Positions 47,912 through 56,335 of a stretch of DNA of 63,201 nucleotides are shown here, in pieces. The notes beneath the pieces were generated by a model, which was not told the DNA's origin, ran no database searches, and saw only the letters and a program-made list of their open reading frames with translations. A program made the position numbers and the translations under genes. Every line of letters starts with the position of its first letter. Within the stretch, counting starts at the first letter, position 1. Source of the stretch: Terriglobia bacterium (GTDB lineage Bacteria; Acidobacteriota; Terriglobia; Terriglobales; Acidobacteriaceae); contig JAIQGL010000035.1 of the NCBI GenBank assembly GCA_020072585.1, positions 1-63,201 on the forward strand, given 5' to 3'.

Positions 47912-49954
47912 ATGGCCATTTTGTTTGACAAGCTTCCCACCATCTTGGTATTGGCTGTCATGGTGGGCATTTTCGTGGCGCTCCGGCGGCACGTAAAGTC
48001 TCCCCGGCTACATCTCTGGATCGCGGCCTGGGTGCTTATTTTCGGCCATTTTTTTGTCCAGGTATTTGAACCGCCAGACGGCAACCTGACCCCGGTGACC
48101 TTCATGATTGACCTGGGTTGCTTGCAGCTTTCCGCCATCTTCTTTATTGCGTCACTGACATCATTTTTTGAAAATACCAAGATGACGTTGGGGCTGCTGG
48201 CCCTGACCGGCATTCCCGTGATGGCCTACACGGTGGGTCTGGCGTATGAACTGAATTGGCGATGGCTCTATATCGCCTGCTCTGCAATCCTTTTTTTCGG
48301 GTCGCCGTTGTTTGTCATCCTGCGCCGCAAGCTGTTGATTGAGTTCTATTTCTGGGCGCCCACTCTCATTGCAACCGGGACCGTGGCAATTGTTCGCGCC
48401 TGGCATCATCAATTCACCTTCGGTTTCCTGGCCATGCTGACCCTGGGTTTTGCCCTGCCGGGACTTCTGTACTTCAGGCGTTATCCACGCTGGTCACCGG
48501 GAGTAGTCACCAGCGCGGGCGGCTTTTTGCTGTGGGGCGCCGTCTTTCCCGTGGGAGCCATGCTGGATGCATGGATGCCCACGCTGAAGGTGAACCCCGA
48601 GCTATGGAACACACCAAAGTTTTTTGTTGCGTTCGGTATGATCCTGACACTGCTGGAGGACAAATCAGAGTTCCTGCGCTCTGCCGGACGCCGCGAGCAA
48701 AAGCTGACCTATCAACTGCAAAAGTTTTCCGGAATCACGTCTCGATTATTGAGTGGCGTGGACGTGAACTCGGTCTGCGGTGAAATTGCCGCGGCAATCC
48801 GGGAAACCAGTACCTTTGAAAGGGTCGCCATCATTCTTAGTCCTGACGGCAGCAGCCTATATGCTGCCGGGTACTGCGGTTATGAAGGCGAAGCCGCCAA
48901 ACTGCTGGAATCCAAATGCAGCGAGGTATGGAAGTTTGCAGATCTGGTGGAAGCCTGTACGGTGGGTGCGAAGCTGGGCGAGAGATCTGTTTTACTGCGA
49001 CCCGAGCAGATGGCAAAGTACGGCCAGATACCAAGCACAATGCATTATGAGCCCACGCAGCAGTGGACGAAAGGCAACCTGGTGCTGGTGCCTTTGCAGT
49101 CCATGCGCGGCGCGCATGTGGGCTGCATTGCTCTGAACGATCCGCGTGATGTGACACGAGTGAACGCCGCGGAAATGACCAGGATTGAGATGCTGGCGGG
49201 CGATCTGGCGGTAACGGTAGACAATGCCGCGCTGCACAGGCAGCTGGCGCGCGCGGAGAAGCTGGCAGCGATCGGCCAGCTGGTTGCCGGCGTAGCGCAC
49301 GAACTCAATAATCCACTTACGTCGATTGTCGGTTATTCAGAGCTGATCGGCGATGATATCCCGCCCGGGCCAGCACGGCAGAAGCTGGACAAGATGCTGC
49401 GCGAAGCCCAGCGCATGAAGCGGATCATCGAAAATCTGCTGCGCTTTGCCCGGCAGAATAATCTGGAAAAAAAATCCGCCAACCTCGAGGTCCTGCTACA
49501 GGACGTTCTGGCGCTGCGTGAGTATCACCTCCGCAATCACGACGTCGAGGTACAGGTGCAGATTGAGCCGCATCTGCCGCACGTTGCACTGGATGAAGAC
49601 CAATTCAAACAAATCCTGCTGAACCTTCTCAATAACTCGATTGACGCGATGGAAGGGACCTCGACGAGAAAAATCAGAATCGAGGCCAATTGCAGCAACA
49701 ACCGCGTTACCCTGCGCTTTGACGACAACGGGCCCGGCTTTGATGATGTAAACCGGGTGTTTGATCCTTTCTATACCACCAAACCAGTGGGCAAAGGCAC
49801 CGGCCTGGGTCTTAGTATCTGTTACGGTATCGTAAAAGAACACGGCGGTGACATCCACGCGGAAAACCTGGAGCCCTGCGGAGCGCGTGTGGCCATGGAA
49901 CTACCAGTCGAAGCGCCAATGTTTGTCGGAGACTCCGCGCTGGCGGGAAAATAG
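47912..49954 (+). CDS. Membrane-bound sensor histidine kinase with GAF domain
   Basis: 680 residues from the ATG at 47912 (a GTG at 47873 is possible). The first ~250 residues form about seven membrane helices. A GAF-like domain follows (about 285-440, RLLSGVDVNSVCGEI...). Then come the HisKA region with phosphoacceptor His463 (VAGVAHELNNPL) and the HATPase domain with N-box NLLNNSIDAM, G1 FDDNGPGF, and the G2-type GKGTGLGLSICYGIV. It probably passes phosphate to a response regulator encoded elsewhere. The input signal is unknown. Confidence 0.9.
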   Translation: MAILFDKLPTILVLAVMVGIFVALRRHVKSPRLHLWIAAWVLIFGHFFVQVFEPPDGNLTPVTFMIDLGCLQLSAIFFIASLTSFFENTKMTLGLLALTGIPVMAYTVGLAYELNWRWLYIACSAILFFGSPLFVILRRKLLIEFYFWAPTLIATGTVAIVRAWHHQFTFGFLAMLTLGFALPGLLYFRRYPRWSPGVVTSAGGFLLWGAVFPVGAMLDAWMPTLKVNPELWNTPKFFVAFGMILTLLEDKSEFLRSAGRREQKLTYQLQKFSGITSRLLSGVDVNSVCGEIAAAIRETSTFERVAIILSPDGSSLYAAGYCGYEGEAAKLLESKCSEVWKFADLVEACTVGAKLGERSVLLRPEQMAKYGQIPSTMHYEPTQQWTKGNLVLVPLQSMRGAHVGCIALNDPRDVTRVNAAEMTRIEMLAGDLAVTVDNAALHRQLARAEKLAAIGQLVAGVAHELNNPLTSIVGYSELIGDDIPPGPARQKLDKMLREAQRMKRIIENLLRFARQNNLEKKSANLEVLLQDVLALREYHLRNHDVEVQVQIEPHLPHVALDEDQFKQILLNLLNNSIDAMEGTSTRKIRIEANCSNNRVTLRFDDNGPGFDDVNRVFDPFYTTKPVGKGTGLGLSICYGIVKEHGGDIHAENLEPCGARVAMELPVEAPMFVGDSALAGK

Positions 49955-50124
49955 ATTCCTAAAGTAAAAGATAGCCGTCTTGTTCGGGGCCAGATGAAGC
50001 CGGGCACAGCTCACAATCCTTCTTGATCTCTTCGATTGCCAAGCCCTGATCGCTAGCCCAAATTGGCAGGGCCCACCTTCTCAAATGAAACCTTCCAAGG
50101 GCGTGTGGAAGCTTCTTTAGTCTG

Positions 50125-50153
50125 GAATTGGGGCTGAATTGGGGCTGAATTGG
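50125..50153. repeat. 11-bp direct repeat upstream of the ECF sigma gene
   Basis: The unit GAATTGGGGCT occurs twice in tandem, followed by a partial third copy (GAATTGG). The period equals one DNA helical turn. It lies about 60-85 bp ahead of the sigma factor start, in a 256-bp gap without genes, so it may be a regulatory site or simple slippage. Confidence 0.5.
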
Positions 50154-50210
50154 CGCAAAATATCAGAACACTTTCCGTTCTCCACCAGTCTTCTTATATA
50201 GGAAGGCAAA

Positions 50211-50801
50211 ATGGCGGGTCAGATATTTTTAGGAGAGACCGTTCTGAATCCAGCAATGGCCATGGAAGCTGCGGCACTTACAGTAGAAACGCTGGTGGCC
50301 AGCTACAGTCTGATGGTCTTTCGCATCGCCTATTCCATTCTGCGCAACCACCATGATGCCGAAGACGCCGTGCAAGAGTGTTTTCTACGGGTATTGAAAC
50401 ATAAGGGCGGCCTCAACCGGGTACAAAATGCCAAGACATGGCTGGCCCGAGTTGCCTGGACCACGGCACTGGATAAAAGACGGTCTGGCCACGTGATGGC
50501 ATCACTCGATGAGGAGCAGCCGGGCGCGGAGACAGTGCAATCACTTTCCGACTTGTCACCGCTGCCGGATGAACAGCTTGCGGGAGCACAGATGCAGCAA
50601 CTACTACAGCGGTTGATTGCCGGCTTACCCGAGGACCTTCGCCATCCGCTGGAGCTTTCCACGGTGCAGGAGTTGAACTCGGCGGAGATCGCCGAAGTTT
50701 TGAAGATACCGGAAGGTTCAGTGCGCACCCGGCTTTTTCGCGCGCGCAAGCAATTGAAAGAAAAACTTGGCGCTGTATTGGAGGGCAGACGAGATGTCTG
50801 A
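50211..50801 (+). CDS. ECF-type RNA polymerase sigma factor
   Basis: 196 residues. Sigma region 2 is visible in VFRIAYSILRNHHDAEDAVQ (the DAEDAVQE core-binding helix) and region 4 in LNSAEIAEVLKIPEGSVRT with RLFRARKQLKEKL. AGGAAGG five bases upstream supports the start at 50211. The downstream gene overlaps its end by 8 bp and has a membrane segment, the usual arrangement of an ECF sigma with its anti-sigma factor. Confidence 0.93.
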   Translation: MAGQIFLGETVLNPAMAMEAAALTVETLVASYSLMVFRIAYSILRNHHDAEDAVQECFLRVLKHKGGLNRVQNAKTWLARVAWTTALDKRRSGHVMASLDEEQPGAETVQSLSDLSPLPDEQLAGAQMQQLLQRLIAGLPEDLRHPLELSTVQELNSAEIAEVLKIPEGSVRTRLFRARKQLKEKLGAVLEGRRDV

Positions 50802-51381
50802 TCAGGAAAAAGACAAACAGATGGATGCAATGCTGGACTCGCTGCTGACGGCTTATTCCTCCGTGGAGCCACGGCCCGGTCTGGAGACAAGGATTCTGGC
50901 CAACCTGCGAGATGCTGAAAGGAGGGAAGCCAAGCCTGCGGCATGGAATTTCAAATGGCTGTGGGCGGGGATGGCAGTTGCAGCTGCCATTATCATTGCC
51001 GTCGTACTGATTGGCGGAAGGCATCGCGTTGTGGCGCCACCGACCGTTGTCCAGAAGCAGCAGCCTGCTCCTCCGCAACCAGAGGTCCAGCGTAGCGCGC
51101 CGGTTACTGCTGTTAATGTGCCGCGCCCTCGTGCCCCCAGAGCCACGCAGGTCCAGAATGTGAATGCGACGCTCGCATTGAACCAGCGTCCCCAGGTTTT
51201 TCCAACGCCAACGCCTTTGTCCGAACAGGAGCGGTTGCTCTTGCGCTATTACGCCGGCACGCCTCGTGAAGAGGTGGTGGCACAGAGCCATCCGGACGAA
51301 CCGCCGGTGATCACGGAAGACCAGACTGAAGCCATACCTGACCTAACGCATATTCCTCAAAAACTCAGCAATACTCAATAA
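50794..51381 (+). CDS. Probable membrane-bound anti-sigma factor
   Basis: 195 residues from ATG 50794. A short cytoplasmic part (MSDQEKDKQMDAMLDSLL) is followed by one membrane helix (WLWAGMAVAAAIIIAVVLIGG) and a Pro/Gln-rich extracytoplasmic tail. There is no HxxxCxxC zinc motif. The call rests on overlap with the sigma gene and topology, not on a recognised domain. It could instead be a co-expressed envelope protein. Confidence 0.7.
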   Translation: MSDQEKDKQMDAMLDSLLTAYSSVEPRPGLETRILANLRDAERREAKPAAWNFKWLWAGMAVAAAIIIAVVLIGGRHRVVAPPTVVQKQQPAPPQPEVQRSAPVTAVNVPRPRAPRATQVQNVNATLALNQRPQVFPTPTPLSEQERLLLRYYAGTPREEVVAQSHPDEPPVITEDQTEAIPDLTHIPQKLSNTQ

Positions 51382-51391
51382 GGAGAGATAC

Positions 51392-51979
51392 ATGAAGGTT
51401 TTTACACGCATATTGTTTGTTCTTGCTCTTACCGGCACACTGCTGGCACAGCAGCCGGGAAAAGATACAGCCGACCAGCCATCCAAGGACCAACCAGCCA
51501 AGGTCCTGGCAGGCGCGGAAGGCGTAACAGGAAACTTTTTCAAGCTCGCCTTCGTGATATACGAGCTTGATGATGGCAAGCGCATCAACCAGCGGGATTA
51601 CATGATGATTGGCAGAAGCGATAATCAGCCTTCGAGCATACGGGTTTCTACGCGGGTCCCGATATATACGGAAGTAAAGGGGAATGATAAACAGTATACG
51701 TATATTGATGCCGGATTGAACATTCGCTGCTCCTTGAAGGAACAAGTGGACCACAGGTTGCAATTCCACTGCGATATTGAAATGAGCAGCTTTGTCCACC
51801 CGGAGCAGATTGCCGGCGCCGTTGGAAAAGCCGGCCCGGAAGCGCCAGTCATGCGAACCACACGAACCGAGTCCTGGGCGCTTTTGACGCTGGGCAAACC
51901 TGCCATTCTTACCACCGTCGATGACATCAACAGCACAAAACGCGTGCAGGTTGAAGTCATGGCCACCAAACTGGATTAG
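51392..51979 (+). CDS. Secreted protein of unknown function in the sigma operon
   Basis: 195 residues with a signal peptide (ILFVLALTGTLLAQ). The mature part is beta-rich (FKLAFVIYELDDGKRIN, SIRVSTRVPIYTEV, YTYIDAGLNIRCSL, LQFHCDIEMSSF) with two cysteines that may form a disulfide. I do not recognise it. It begins 10 bp after the putative anti-sigma stop behind AAGGAGAG and ends at a strong terminator, so sigma, anti-sigma and this protein form one operon; it may be a target or sensor of that system. Confidence 0.8.
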   Translation: MKVFTRILFVLALTGTLLAQQPGKDTADQPSKDQPAKVLAGAEGVTGNFFKLAFVIYELDDGKRINQRDYMMIGRSDNQPSSIRVSTRVPIYTEVKGNDKQYTYIDAGLNIRCSLKEQVDHRLQFHCDIEMSSFVHPEQIAGAVGKAGPEAPVMRTTRTESWALLTLGKPAILTTVDDINSTKRVQVEVMATKLD

Positions 51980-52002
51980 CCTATGCTTGACCAATGCAGA
52001 AG

Positions 52003-52024
52003 AGGCGCCCGTGGGCGCCTTTTC
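52003..52024 (+). terminator. Rho-independent terminator of the sigma operon
   Basis: AGGCGCCC and GGGCGCCT form an 8-bp GC-rich stem with a minimal loop (7 bp with a 4-nt loop if the last pair opens), followed by TTTTCT. It lies 24 bp after the stop of the secreted protein. Confidence 0.88.
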
Positions 52025-52113
52025 TGTGGTTTAGGCTCTCATGAAAAAACGGCCATTTGCGTCCATCGATAACTGTCTTTGCGAATCGAGTGGCGTGCAA
52101 GTATTCTCAGGCC

Positions 52114-53613
52114 ATGCGTTCTCTGTTTGTGATTATTTTCCGGGCCTTATTGCTGGTGTTACTGTCTGCTCCATTGCTTTCGGCGCAAACTCCCGCGCCC
52201 GCAGAAGATGCTCTCGCAGAGGCAAAGCAGCTCTTTCGCAAAGCCGATTTTCGCGCCGCTGCTGACGCATTCCGGGAGTTGACCGATGCAAAGCCATCCG
52301 CAGAAGCCTACGCCGGTCTGGTGCAGAGCCTGCTGAAAGCAGACGACGTTAAAGCCGCAGAGGATATCTCACGGAAGGCGTTGCAGGCCCTGCCCGAATC
52401 CCAGCTGGTCCACGCATCGCGCGGCGATGTCTACTTCCGTCTTGGAAAAATTCCGGAGGCGGAAAATGAGTACAAAGCTGCGCTTAAGCTGGATGGCAAA
52501 TCGTCACGCGGATGGCTTGGGCAAGGAAAGGTAGACGCTGTACTGGCCCGTAACGCCAAATCAAAAGCCGCCATCGCCAAAGCGCACGAGCTTGACCCTG
52601 AAGACGGAGACGCGCTTTATGAGTGGGCCGTCCGTCTGCCTTATCCAGAAAATGTTGCTGCGTTGGACAGACATCTTACCGAATACCATAACGATGCGGA
52701 AGTGGAGCGCCATGAGCGCGAATACATGGAGTTTGTAAAGGCAATTGCCGGCCGCAAGGTATGGGTCCCGGCGCGCGAAGTAGAGCGCACGGAGATCAAG
52801 ATGGAGTTACTGACTGCCGGCGCCAGTCTGGCGCGCCGCGGTTATGGCCTGCGCGTGCGGCTGAATGATCGTGCCAACGTTACGCTGTTGCTGGATACCG
52901 GCTCTTCCGGCGTTACTATCACGCGGAAGCTGGCTGAGAAGATCGGCGCGCGCAAACTCTCTGAACAGGCGCTTGAAGGCGTAGGCAAGACCGGGCCGGC
53001 GGTTGGCTATAAGGCCTGGGTCGATAAAGTGACGATCGGCAAACTTGAGTTTCACGACTGTTTTGTTCATGCCACGCCGCGGGAGTTTGCCGAGGTGGAT
53101 GGAATGATCGGGACCGATGTTTTTGCCAAATACCTGATCACCCTGGATCACCCCGGACGAAAACTTCGTCTGGATCCGCTGCCTCCGCCACGTGAAGAAA
53201 ATCTGGCAGCTCCCGCGGAGCCTTTCACCCAGACTTTCAGCTTTGGACACTTTCTGCTGGTGCCTACGGAAGTGGGGAAGAAAGCAGCAGGACTTTTTGT
53301 GATCGATAGCGGCGCGAATGCCAACACCATCTCGCCAGAGCTGGGTAACCTGGTCCCGGAGATGCGGGCCTACAACCTGCCCATCTCCGGCGCGAGTGGA
53401 AAGGTGAACAGCGCTTTCATTGCGGAGAATGCGACTATGCGCTTTGCGAAAGTGAACCGTACCGGCGAACGCATCAGCACGGTTGATCTGCACTCTGTCA
53501 GCAAAGATCTTGGGGTTGAGATTTCCGGCCAGATCGGTTTCAGCGCTCTGGAAGGCATGAAAGTGATCATTGATTATCGCGATGGGCTGGTGGAGTTTGT
53601 GGCGAAGCAGTAA
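52114..53613 (+). CDS. Secreted TPR protein with two retropepsin-like aspartyl protease domains
   Basis: 499 residues from ATG 52114, which starts directly with a signal peptide (LLVLLSAPLLSAQ); an in-frame TTG at 52057 would spoil it. TPR-like repeats cover about 30-180 (AEAKQLFRKADFRAAADAFREL, AENEYKAALKLDGKS). Two aspartyl-protease half sites follow: LLLDTGSSGVTIT (about 270) and FVIDSGANANTIS (about 410), each with its own ILG-type strand (MIGTDVFAKYL; QIGFSALEG). A periplasmic or secreted protease is likely. The DSG form in the second domain is a conservative change. Confidence 0.88.
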   Translation: MRSLFVIIFRALLLVLLSAPLLSAQTPAPAEDALAEAKQLFRKADFRAAADAFRELTDAKPSAEAYAGLVQSLLKADDVKAAEDISRKALQALPESQLVHASRGDVYFRLGKIPEAENEYKAALKLDGKSSRGWLGQGKVDAVLARNAKSKAAIAKAHELDPEDGDALYEWAVRLPYPENVAALDRHLTEYHNDAEVERHEREYMEFVKAIAGRKVWVPAREVERTEIKMELLTAGASLARRGYGLRVRLNDRANVTLLLDTGSSGVTITRKLAEKIGARKLSEQALEGVGKTGPAVGYKAWVDKVTIGKLEFHDCFVHATPREFAEVDGMIGTDVFAKYLITLDHPGRKLRLDPLPPPREENLAAPAEPFTQTFSFGHFLLVPTEVGKKAAGLFVIDSGANANTISPELGNLVPEMRAYNLPISGASGKVNSAFIAENATMRFAKVNRTGERISTVDLHSVSKDLGVEISGQIGFSALEGMKVIIDYRDGLVEFVAKQ

Positions 53614-53868
53614 AAACTCCTGTTCGCGTCCCGGCCTTCAACGATTACATGAAGAACGGCAATATTCCGGCCTTGTATTTGCCACCGGAAAGCGAGTAGG
53701 GCCCATGTCTGGGTAATTGGAGGTCACATAGTCTATTCGTGCTAAAAATACTGTACTCTACAGGCATCTTTTCAGGCGTATGATGAAACAAAGAAATGAG
53801 GCCGATGCGCTCTCGATCCCGGCCTTGCCGTACTGTGTCCCAACCCAGGTTCCCAGATGGAGGCGTTC

Positions 53869-54246
53869 ATGCGAGCAATCCTCTTTGTTGATGATCATGA
53901 AGTGCTGGCAAGATTGAGCTGCGAGATCCTGGAGATGCAGGGATATCGGGCCGTGAGCGCTTATAACGGGACTGAAGCCCTGAAGAAATTCGACGAAGAA
54001 GATTTCGATATCCTGGTGACCGATTTCCGCATGGACGGCATGAATGGCGTGGAGCTGGCGCGCAAGATTCATGAAAAGAACCCTGATGTTCCGGTGATCA
54101 TTGTCACCGGCTACGGGCCCATCGATGGCGGCAAAGACGTGGTTGCCTGCCTGCAAAAAGAAGACCTCTTTCCCGCACTCCTGGAAAAAATCAAAACGTT
54201 TCTGGGTGAAAGAGAGCCCCGCCCACAAACGGTAAAGACAGCCTAG
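53869..54246 (+). CDS. Stand-alone response regulator receiver (CheY-like)
   Basis: 125 residues. The receiver signature is complete: acidic pair Asp8-Asp9 (FVDDHE), phosphoacceptor Asp52 (VTDFRMDG), the conserved Thr in IVTGYG and the Lys in LQKED. No output domain follows. The ATG at 53869 is preferred over 53857 because GGAGG lies at the right distance. It is a candidate partner of the orphan sensor kinase about 4 kb upstream, though not adjacent. Confidence 0.88.
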   Translation: MRAILFVDDHEVLARLSCEILEMQGYRAVSAYNGTEALKKFDEEDFDILVTDFRMDGMNGVELARKIHEKNPDVPVIIVTGYGPIDGGKDVVACLQKEDLFPALLEKIKTFLGEREPRPQTVKTA

Positions 54247-54434
54247 ACCCTGTTACCACAAAGGACACGAAGGAAGTGCAGGTTTATGTACCGCGTGCCT
54301 TGATTGTATCCATCTGTATGGTGTGGCTCTGCTGCAAACAAGCTCCCAACAATATTCTCGGAAAACCTGCTCATATTCTTTCCTGGTGTTCCTTCATGCC
54401 CTTTGCGGTTGATAATTTTTGTTAGACTCACCAC

Positions 54435-55292
54435 GTGCGCCGTCTCATCATCAATGCAGATGACTTTGGACTGACCTCGGGCGTGAACCGCGCCATTGTG
54501 GAAGGGAACCGCTCCGGCACGGTCACTTCCGCCACACTCATGGCCAACGCGCAGGCATCAGCGGCGGCGATCGAACTGGCCAAAGCGCAGCCGAGCCTAA
54601 AGACTGGATGCCACGTTGTGCTGATTGACGGTGTTCCTCTCTCCGCGAATTTGCCATCACTCACGAGTGGCTCTCCGCGCTTTCGCAGCAGCCTGAAACA
54701 GTTTGCCATGGCTGCGGTCCGCAAGCAGATTGCCGCTGAAGAGATTGAGCGTGAAGTAACAGCCCAGGTCCGCAAGATCCAGGTATCCGGCGTTACGCTG
54801 ACTCACGTAGACAGCCACAAGCACACCCACATGTTTCCCCAGGTGTTGCGTCCAGTGCTGCGCGCAGCGCGGGCGTGCGGCATTCGAGCCGTAAGAAACC
54901 CCTTTGAGCCACTGCGAAGCTGGCCCTTCAGCATGATGGCTGGTGCGCCCGGACTATGGCTGCGCTCCGCCGGAGTGATGGCCTTCCAGATATTTGCCGC
55001 AGAGTTCGGGCGGGCACTCAGGGAAGAAGGAATGGTCTCAACCGACGGCACCGTTGGCATCGCCGTCACCGGCAAGCTCGATCAGCAGATACTTTTGCAG
55101 ATACTTAAAGCTTTGCCTGAAGGCACATGGGAGCTGGTTTGTCATCCCGGATACTCAGACGCCGATCTCAAGGCTGCGGGAACGCGTCTTACGCAGTCGC
55201 GGGAAATTGAGCTTGCCGCACTCACTTCAGAGGTGACACAGCAAGCCCTTGCCCGCGAAAAAATAGAGCTGATTTCATATGCCGATCTGTAG
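54435..55292 (+). CDS. hpnK: ChbG/YdjC-family deacetylase, HpnK-like
   Basis: 285 residues starting at GTG. The family's metal site is visible in RLIINADDFGLTSGVN and in the histidine cluster HVDSHKHTH (about 116-124), with CHPGYSDADL near the C-terminus. YdjC/ChbG proteins deacetylate acetylated sugars; the hopanoid-associated version HpnK is common in Acidobacteriota and the sequence fits it best. No other hopanoid gene is in the window, so the HpnK label rests on sequence resemblance. Confidence 0.8.
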   Translation: MRRLIINADDFGLTSGVNRAIVEGNRSGTVTSATLMANAQASAAAIELAKAQPSLKTGCHVVLIDGVPLSANLPSLTSGSPRFRSSLKQFAMAAVRKQIAAEEIEREVTAQVRKIQVSGVTLTHVDSHKHTHMFPQVLRPVLRAARACGIRAVRNPFEPLRSWPFSMMAGAPGLWLRSAGVMAFQIFAAEFGRALREEGMVSTDGTVGIAVTGKLDQQILLQILKALPEGTWELVCHPGYSDADLKAAGTRLTQSREIELAALTSEVTQQALAREKIELISYADL

Positions 55293-55401
55293 TATGAGCG
55301 GCTTTCACCACAGCACAAAGGGCGTTTGCGTGAGGCCGGTCACACACAACGGGCGGAGGCGCGCCATATAATGTGATGAGAGTCATATGAGGAGAACCCA
55401 A

Positions 55402-56013
55402 ATGGCAAAGAGAAACAGTAAAATCAACGCACAGCCAAGGCTCCACCAGAAAGCGGCCGAGATCCAGGCCTACGGTACGGTCAACCATCTGCTTCCGCTG
55501 GACCTGGAAGAACCGGTGCGGGTGGAAATGACCGCCCAGCTCAATCAATTGCTGGCCGACACCATGACGCTCCGCGACCTTTATAAGAAATCACACTGGC
55601 AGGTTTCCGGCCCGACTTTTTATCAGCTTCATCTTCTGTTTGACAAGCATTATGACGAGCAGGTGGAAATTGTTGATGCCGTTGCCGAACGCATTCAACT
55701 GCTGGGCGGCATCAGCATCGCCATGGCGGCCGATGTTGCCGAGACGACACAGATCCAGCGACCACCGCGCGGCCGCGAAGAAGTTCCGGTGCAACTCTCG
55801 CGCCTCCTGGATGCCCACCAGGTCATTATTCAGGAGTGCCGCACGCTCTCCAAACGGGCCTCAACCGTTGGCGATGACGGCACCAATGATTTGGTTGTGA
55901 GCGATGTTCTGCGCGCGAACGAACTCCAAGTGTGGTTCCTGAGCGAGCATCTGGTCAACATGCCGCTGGTGAGGGCTGTTGATTCTTCATTCCAGGTAAG
56001 AAAGAGCGCATAA
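55402..56013 (+). CDS. Dps-family ferritin-like protein
   Basis: 203 residues, longer than the ~170 of classical Dps because of an N-terminal basic extension (MAKRNSKINA...) that could bind DNA. Putative ferroxidase residues His65, His77, Asp92 and Glu96 have the same spacing as the canonical Dps site (31/43/58/62 in Listeria). The KSHW and IVDAVAERIQLLGG motifs are typical. AGGAGA upstream sets the start at 55402. It should form a 12-mer that oxidises iron with peroxide and protects DNA. Confidence 0.92.
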   Translation: MAKRNSKINAQPRLHQKAAEIQAYGTVNHLLPLDLEEPVRVEMTAQLNQLLADTMTLRDLYKKSHWQVSGPTFYQLHLLFDKHYDEQVEIVDAVAERIQLLGGISIAMAADVAETTQIQRPPRGREEVPVQLSRLLDAHQVIIQECRTLSKRASTVGDDGTNDLVVSDVLRANELQVWFLSEHLVNMPLVRAVDSSFQVRKSA

Positions 56014-56290
56014 CGGAGTGATGACGCGATGGCATTTATGGCTGAGGGTCTGTGCTGAAAAACCTGCCCGGCCTTCAGCCCATAACTTACCGAAGGAGCG
56101 ATGGCGAGTTCCAAAATGGAATGTTGATAGCTTTCTTAACTATCTAAGTCGCTGCTAAAGACATTGGCAGGTAAGCCCATTATGAAATCGAACGACAAGA
56201 GAGTTCCAACCAGGCAGGAATCACTCCAGCAAGCTTCGCCGACTGTTTATCCATAGCAAAGGCCTTGATAAAATAGAGTTTTGAATATCC
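56014..56290. other. Non-coding gap upstream of htpG
   Basis: About 280 bp between the Dps gene and the htpG leader hairpin. I find no gene. AT-rich sequence near 56262-56290 (TTGATAAAATAGAG...) is the most promoter-like part and probably drives htpG. I cannot assign a sigma class with confidence. Confidence 0.4.
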
Positions 56291-56330
56291 TTTTTTTATA
56301 GGTAATTCATCAACAAAACCTATCAGGAGA
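56291..56330 (+). promoter_or_regulatory. fourU-like RNA thermometer candidate over the htpG ribosome binding site
   Basis: In RNA form, AUAGGU (56298-56303) pairs with ACCUAU (56318-56323) around a 14-nt loop. Below it the U run 56291-56296 faces the Shine-Dalgarno AGGAGA (56325-56330): U93-U94-U95-U96 pair with A328-G327-G326-A325 as U-A, U-G, U-G, U-A (last digits). This is the fourU thermometer pattern known from heat-shock genes such as agsA. The one mismatch is U97/C324. Its position before a heat-shock chaperone supports the reading. Confidence 0.6.
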
Positions 56331-56335
56331 AAACC

